A stretch of DNA of 64,000 bases from Platycnemis pennipes (Eukaryota; Arthropoda; Insecta; Odonata; Platycnemididae): contig OW121853.1 of assembly GCA_933228895.1 (NCBI GenBank), forward strand, positions 81,948,645 to 82,012,644, read 5' to 3'. Of this stretch, positions 58,590 to 64,000 are shown piece by piece. The notes under the pieces are model-generated. The model was not told where the DNA came from. It saw only the letters and a program-made list of their open reading frames with translations, and did not search any database. The first letter of the stretch is position 1; each line of letters starts with the position of its first letter. The position numbers and the translations under genes were made by a program.

Positions 58590-60396
58590 CGCTTCAAAAG
58601 AATCAGGAATGAAATAAACCGTAAAGAGAGAAAGCAAGGGAAATGTGGATGAAGGATCTATGCGAAGATGTACGAAGTACCCTCGCAAAAGGAAATGTGG
58701 AAGTTGCCTACAGATTGGTGAGAAATACTTCAAGGAACATGCAAGATGTAACAGCATCAGGGACAAGAATGGAGGATTCTTAATTGAACATGAGAATAAA
58801 GTGAAGAGATGAAAGGAATACTAGAAAGAGTTGTACAGTGGAAGCTATCTTAGAGCTGAAGTAATCGAAGAGGAAAATGAAGTCGATAAGGATGATTTGG
58901 AAGCCCCAAACTTAAGATCAGAATTAGATGCAGCTTTAAGGGAGCTGTGGATAAATAAGGCTTCGGGAATGGATGATAATCCTGCCGAACGAATAAAAAA
59001 CGCCGGAGAGAAGACGTTTACTCAGCTGTACAAAACCATAAGCGATATGTACTCAACAGGAGAGATACCCACGGACTTTGAGATGAACATCATCATTCCT
59101 ATTGCCAAAGAGAAGAGGACTGAGAACTGTGCACATTTTAGGACCATAAGCTGACGACACATGCTTCGAAAGTATTGACGAGAATCATCTATGGAAGAAC
59201 AGAACGAAAAGCTGAGGAGATCCTGGATGAGGACCAATTCGGGTTCAGAATAAACAAGGGCACAAGAGAAGCGATTTTGGCCCTCAGGCTACTTATAGAG
59301 AAGAGAATAGAGAAGAATCTACCGACGTTTGTTGCATTTGTAGATTTGGAGAAGGCATTTGACAACATGGATTGGAATCTGATGCTAAAGATTCTGAAAG
59401 AAATTGGAGTATCATACAATGACCGAAGAGTTATCCTCAGCTTGTATAAAAACCAGGTGGCCATGATCAAATCAGGACCCAGCAGTATAGAAGCAAGCAT
59501 AAAGAAAGGAGTGAGGCAAGGATGTGCACTGTCTCTCGTATTATTCAATGTCTACATCGAGAAAGCCATCCAAGAAGTCAAAGAAATCTCCAGGAGTGAA
59601 TATCCACGGGGTGAAAATCAGCATGCTACGATTCGCCGATGACAATGCAGTCATGGTAGAAACAGAAGGAGATTTAAAGAAGACACTAGGAAATATGGAT
59701 AGAACAATGACCAGATATCACCTAAACATCAAGAAAACTAAGGAATTGGTATAGGAAGCCAGGACCAATATTAAACTAGGAAAACAAAAAATCGAGGAGG
59801 TGGAAGAGTTCTGCTACCTGGGAAGCCGAGTAACCAGCGATGGGCGAAGTAAAAGAGAAATTGCCAGTAAAATTGCCCAAGCAAAAAGGGCATTTTACCA
59901 GACGAAGATTCTGCTTACAGCTGCAAATACAAGCGTGGAAGTAAGGAAACATTTCATTAGAGCATACATCTGAAGCATTCTACAATATATCAGTGAAGCA
60001 TGGGCAATAACAGCAGCAGAGGAGTCCAGGCTGGAATTATTTGAAATGTAGTGCTACCGAAGAATGATGAAGATAAAATGGATCGATCGAGTGACAAACG
60101 AAGAAGTCTTAAGAAGAGTATGATAGAAGAGATGTGAACTGAAAACCTTAAAAAGAAGACGGGACCACTTAATGGGCCACATCTTGAGACACGATGGCCT
60201 GATGAAGACAATCGTCGAGGGAAAAGTGAACGGGAAGATGGAAAAGGCAGGCCTCGAATGAGGTATATGGAGCAAGTTGTAAAGGATGTAAAAGAGAGGA
60301 GCTACGTCAATATGAAGAGGTTGGCCGATAGAAGAATCGAGTGAGGGCTTTGTCAAACCAATCCTAGGATTGTTGACAGATGATGATGATGATGAA
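58590..60396 (+). mobile_element. RTE-like LINE, longest copy, RT domain present but broken
   Basis: Reverse transcriptase of a non-LTR retrotransposon, missing its N-terminal endonuclease. In order: a linker (CEDV ... VAYRLVRN, 58640-58720), the finger region (GEIPTDFEMNIIIPIAKEK, frame 58831-59154), and then frame 59175-59642. That frame carries DQFGFR, FVDLEKAFD (motif A, catalytic Asp at residue 57) and KGVRQGCALS (motif B, residues 111-120). FADD (motif C) is at 59632-59643 in another register. A one-base shift near 59150, a second near 59590 and stops at 59751 and beyond break the ORF. The C-terminal part (MKIKWIDRVTNEEV, HILRHDGLMKTIVEGKVNG) and AATCCTAGGATTGTTGACAG with a (GAT)n tail follow. 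It cannot encode a full-length enzyme as it stands. Confidence 0.9.
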
Positions 60397-60479
60397 AAAT
60401 TTCTTTCAATATGATGGAAGAAAATTTTTCAGAGACATGTTAAACAAATAATTATTAAAATCATGTCATTACCATTGAA
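60397..60479. other. Spacer
   Basis: AT-rich spacer after the LINE tail, no feature. Confidence 0.4.
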
Positions 60480-60605
60480 GCGAATTGTGAATTAGAACTT
60501 AGAATTAGAATTTATGACTTCCTAGAATTCGAACCTCTACCCTTAGAGACAAGCGAGCACCCTCAGTCACCATCGGAGTCGGAATGTCGCAAGCAGGATG
60601 CGTAA
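60480..60605 (-). repeat. tRNA-derived SINE head, minus strand
   Basis: On the minus strand GACTGAGGGTGCTCGCTTGT leads to TAAGGGTAGAGGTTCGAATT, with a good B-box (GAGGTTCGAATTC). The family cannot be settled because the body is diverged. Confidence 0.45.
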
Positions 60606-61627
60606 ATACGCAAAATGAGAGCCTTATGAAAATGATTGAAAATCAAGTACTTTCACCATTCTACTGGCTAATTTTCTTCAGCTTCTGGAAAACGATGTGA
60701 AAAAATTAATTATATTTTGGAAAAGAGAATCTTGAAATTTAAACCCTGAGGAAGTGAAAAACTTAAAATTTCAACTTCAAAGCTAACGAGGCGAGATGAG
60801 TAGAATATAATGATAAACTCTCGCGTATACGGTATTTTCCGAAAAATTCTTGGAACTGTTAAATGGGTGTGCCATTTTATGTTGAGATCGTAGGAGAAAT
60901 TACGATACATTAGCGGATAATTTCACATCTGTGAAATGATGGAATCATGCTCTTTCATTGTATTTCCGTTCCATTTAAAGCAGGCTTCAAACGTGCGAAA
61001 GTGAAGCGCGAGTGTCGTGGAAAACCTCAACGATGGGAACAAGGGAGTCCCTCCAGATCCTGTCGGCTGCAAATCCGCTCAAGTTATAATGGGCAAAAAA
61101 GGGCTAGCTGACATGATATCTATTATAAATACTCCATTTTTTATAGGGTTACTTTGCCAAACGCACATCGATTACAACTAGCGCCCTGCTGAGATATAAA
61201 GAAATATTTTGCTGCTTAAAGACAACAAGTAGACATAGGTCAATTAACCAAACTCTCCTTCTTCTCCTCCTTGTTTCTTATTTTCCCTAATTGTTCCATG
61301 CCTATGATCATACTTCAAGATTTATCACTAAGATACATCGAATATGGATACTTGAAGAAAACTTATGGATCGAAGGAAAGTATGTGAACAACAAGAAAAG
61401 TTACGATTTGAATAAAACTTCCAACATATCATTTGAATAATTTCGCTTGATTTTTTCGAAATCGAGCTATTTACATCTGAAAGGAAGAAATAAATCAAAA
61501 AATATTAGCAGAAATATCTGACAGAGGAAAAATGTTAACTGATGTGTGCACTAGTTATTATTATTATCAGTATCCTATCGGTTAGGGCAGGTTTGGATGG
61601 GCATAAAACACTGATAAAATTATTATC
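60606..61627. other. Gene-free AT-rich stretch
   Basis: No supported feature other than a short ATT trinucleotide run near 61556-61575. Confidence 0.45.
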
Positions 61628-62345
61628 ATCATCGGCCATAAATCCTAAGATTGATTTGACGCAGCCCTCCACTCGATTCTTCTATCGGCCCATCTCTTCA
61701 TGTTAACGTAATTCCTCTCTTGTACATCCTTCACAACTTGTTACATATATCTCATACGAGGCCTGCCTTTTCAATTCTTTCCGTTTACTTTTCCTACGAC
61801 GACTGACTTCATCAGGTCATCGTGTCTTAAGATGTGGCCGATTAAGTTATCCCGTCTTCATTTTAAGGTTTTCAGGATACTTCTCTTTTCTCCCACTCTT
61901 TTTAAGACTTCTTTGTTTGTCACTCGATCGATCCACTTTATCTTCATCGTTCTTCTGTAGTACCACATTTCAAATGCTTCCAGTCTTGACTTCTCTGCTG
62001 ATGTTATCGTCCATTCTTCGCTGCCATATAGTAGCATACTCCTGATGTATATTCGAATATAATATTTCCTCAATTCCACGCTTGTATTTACAGCTCTAAG
62101 TAGGTTCTTCTTTTGATAGAATACCCTCTTTGCCTGGGCAATTCTACTGACTATTTATTTCTTGCTTCGTCCATCGTTGGTCACTCGGCTTCCAAGGTAA
62201 CAGGACTCTTCCGCCTCCTGAATTCTTTGTTTTCCTAGTTTAACATTGGTCCTACCTTCTTTTCTCCAATTGAATACTTTGTCTTATTACCCATACCAAT
62301 ACCTTAGTTTTATTTTTATTGATATCCAGGTGCCCATGATATCAA
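61628..62345 (-). mobile_element. RTE-like LINE, 5'-truncated copy on the minus strand
   Basis: Read on the minus strand from about 62345, the copy starts at the YH.(D)INK segment just past the RT core. It passes the CYLGSRVT region and reaches frame 61858-62079 (73 residues: SMLLYGSEEWTITSAEKSRL, FEMWYYRRTMKIKWIDRVTN). A frameshift follows, then GHILRHDDLMK and GRPRMRYM, ending in a TAGGATTTATGGCCGATGAT tail with GAT/AAT units. It is the same family as 58590-60396 but in opposite orientation, 1.2 kb away. Confidence 0.85.
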
Positions 62346-62725
62346 GCATTCACATAGTGCACCTTTTCACCTCCGCACCCGTCCTGCCTCTCATCACTCT
62401 GTCCAAAATACCTGATCCTGAACTCCCTCTACCCCACATACCTAGCCTTCTCCCTCTACACAAGTAAACTCTATTGAAAAAAAAAAGAAACGACGATCAT
62501 AAAAACTCCTAAGAAAATGTACCACTATAGTAACAGGCTAGCAAATGATTTTTAAGTGGTAAAATTATCAACAAACAAGAGGATCTATGGGGAGCACGCT
62601 CGAACATTGCCTTGAGCAATTACTGATGAACAGAAAGAGAATACACTCGAATATTTTTCGAATTATGCATAGAATCCCTGATTAATTAATGCAAACGGAG
62701 AAACGGATACGTTTATTAAGCCTGC
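62346..62725. other. Spacer
   Basis: A pyrimidine-rich part (62340-62465) and an A-run near 62477-62488. No gene. Confidence 0.4.
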
Positions 62726-62798
62726 TTCTACGAATTATCCTGCAAGCCAACTAGAGGGAGAGTGGCAGGTGGTGAATAATCACCAGGCATGTATTGCG
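62726..62798 (-). repeat. Solo CR1-like LINE tail
   Basis: Plus strand: CTTCTACGAATTATCCTGCA, AGCCAACTAGAGGGAGAGTG, GCAGGTGGTGAATAATCACC. It shares the GTGATTATTCA block (in reverse) with the 42.9 kb copy. Confidence 0.6.
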
Positions 62799-63633
62799 TG
62801 CATGCAACTAAGAGGTGCCCAATACATAACAGCAACGAGTCAAATGTAAATTCATAAGGTACGTTCAAATATAGTATCTGCGATGCAATGTAATTACTAT
62901 TAATTATTTAGAAATTTCTCAAAAAGTACTAATTTATAGTCCTCTAGGCTAGGAACGGTGCAATATAATTGAGATATTTCTATAAATAAAATGTTTAAGA
63001 TATAGCAATTCATGCGCTTCACCTCTACCGATCTACTCGAGTTCCCTCTTCTTCGCGTCATTACTTTCCCCAATTGTTTTCCGCGGTCTGCAATCCAAGA
63101 TAGTTTTGGCACGAAGCGACGACCGAATTCTTCGAAGAATCGCACACCTTCCTTGTCCTTCATTCTTCTTGCACAGCCCTGCTGATGGCACACTAACCCT
63201 CTTCCTTCCACCACCAGATACTTTACATATTTGAGCGTAGGGGGAAGTGTTGGACGTCAATTCGTCGTACAAAGGTTGAAGAAAAAAAAACGACCACCCA
63301 ACCCAGCCCTAATATGCTGAGCAAATACCCGCTACCGTTTTTTTCGGTGGGTGGCGGAGGAGCAACATGTCACGGGCGGTTGAAAGGGCTATTCATGTTT
63401 TTTCGCGCGTTTCGGACCAACTTGGGAGAATAATCGCTCAATTGACGATCCTGGGGAATCCTCGCCTCGGTTCTGGGGACTGTGAAGTGGGAAATGGGGC
63501 GGTGAGGAAGAGTGATGGAAAAATCGCGAGGCCTTGGGCGGCGATGGGAATATTAGGTGTAGCTCGAACGCAAGTAGACTAGAGGAGCGGAAAATGGGCC
63601 TCGCGTAAAATCAACCATGCGGCCACAGTCTCG
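62799..63633. other. Unassigned stretch, GC-rich second half
   Basis: From 63030 to 63600 the DNA is CpG-richer. The minus frames 62900-63214 and 63033-63272 and the plus frame 63367-63582 are unrecognised and overlap or lie in biased sequence. Confidence 0.3.
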
Positions 63634-63693
63634 CCTACATCCACATTGTACTCCACTAAACCATCACTAGGGTGTGTGGTAAGGGGACTCCAC
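63634..63693 (-). repeat. Diverged solo CR1-like LINE tail
   Basis: CTACATCCACATTGTACTCC, ACTAAACCATCACTAGGGTG, TGTGGTAAGGGG is a diverged reverse copy of the family tail. Confidence 0.45.
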
Positions 63694-64000
63694 AACAGGC
63701 AGTTTTTATGGGCGAATACACATATTGCTGGTGACTACAATATCTATTTTACTTTTTTGAACTAATTTAGCGAGGGAACGGGACAACTTCAAATCCAATA
63801 AAGCCAATTATCTAAAAGTAACATAATTTTGAGGGTATTTGCATGTTATTTTTCAATCCAAAGCATGAACAAAATCTTATATTAAACAAAATAACTATCA
63901 ACACCTCTGAATATTTTCAGAGTCACTCGCCCTTTTACGTGAACATTTGATTATATAACGCTGCAAATCAAAGAGAAATTGTTTTAGCCAATGCTGGAAA
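63694..64000. other. Gene-free AT-rich end
   Basis: Nothing recognisable up to the window edge. Confidence 0.45.

Noticed and set aside
1..64000. CRISPR array, prokaryotic operon, prophage or retroviral genome
   Set aside because: No regularly spaced direct repeats, no dense co-directional ORFs, no LTR pairs and no gag-pol-env order. The LINE, SINE and splice-like signals indicate eukaryotic nuclear DNA.

Overview
The window looks like intergenic, repeat-rich nuclear DNA of an arthropod, most likely an insect. There are no operons, no dense gene array and no open frame over 225 codons. The background is AT-rich and interrupted by 0.2-0.9 kb GC/CpG-rich patches. It is littered with 5'-truncated non-LTR retrotransposons, tRNA-derived SINEs and hairpin elements. 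The style of the LINE and SINE families made me think of a damselfly/dragonfly or a related insect, but that is a guess that sequence reading alone cannot confirm.

Three groups of LINE can be recognised. (1) A CR1-like family with a hexamer-type 3' tail (ATGTAG)n: two copies keep the C-terminal part of the reverse-transcriptase ORF (17398-18030 minus, 38840-39489 plus), and about nine more sites keep only the last 60-90 bp. (2) A second, more decayed CR1-like family on the minus strand at about 34150-34500. (3) An RTE-like family with a (GAT)n tail: a 1.8 kb copy with RT catalytic motifs but broken frames (58590-60396), three shorter 3' copies (47285-47938, 54613-55292, 61628-62345 minus) and one relic (about 43735-43955). 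SINEs fall into one common family (tRNA-like head, an ATGGATGTTG-like body, a tail reading GTTGGAGCACCT then CTACTAC) and one different, nearly intact 317-bp SINE at 57916-58232 with a target-site duplication.

Hairpin elements at about 3500-3660, 19521-19597 and 52177-52385 carry a GATGA / short hairpin / GAAA arrangement, as in the hammerhead motifs of Penelope-like elements. A fourth hairpin (57053-57148) is similar in design but lacks the middle stem.

Layout: 0-9.6 kb, mostly unique AT-rich DNA with a few repeats; 9.6-15.4 kb, a LINE scrap, two CpG-rich patches and a long featureless tract; 15.8-23.4 kb, SINEs, a CR1-like copy and a hammerhead-like hairpin; 23.4-34 kb, almost featureless; 34-48 kb, dense LINE/SINE relics; 48.8-51.2 kb, the only stretch that resembles a spliced transcription unit (CCAAT pair, strong 5' splice site, strong 3' splice site, AATAAA), followed by a CTCF-like site; 52-64 kb, fold-backs, RTE-like copies and the intact SINE.

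I found no convincing conserved host protein-coding gene and no clearly new biological system. The items most worth following up are the hammerhead-like hairpins, the candidate transcription unit at 48.9-51.2 kb, the intact SINE, and the spaced CpG-rich patches.
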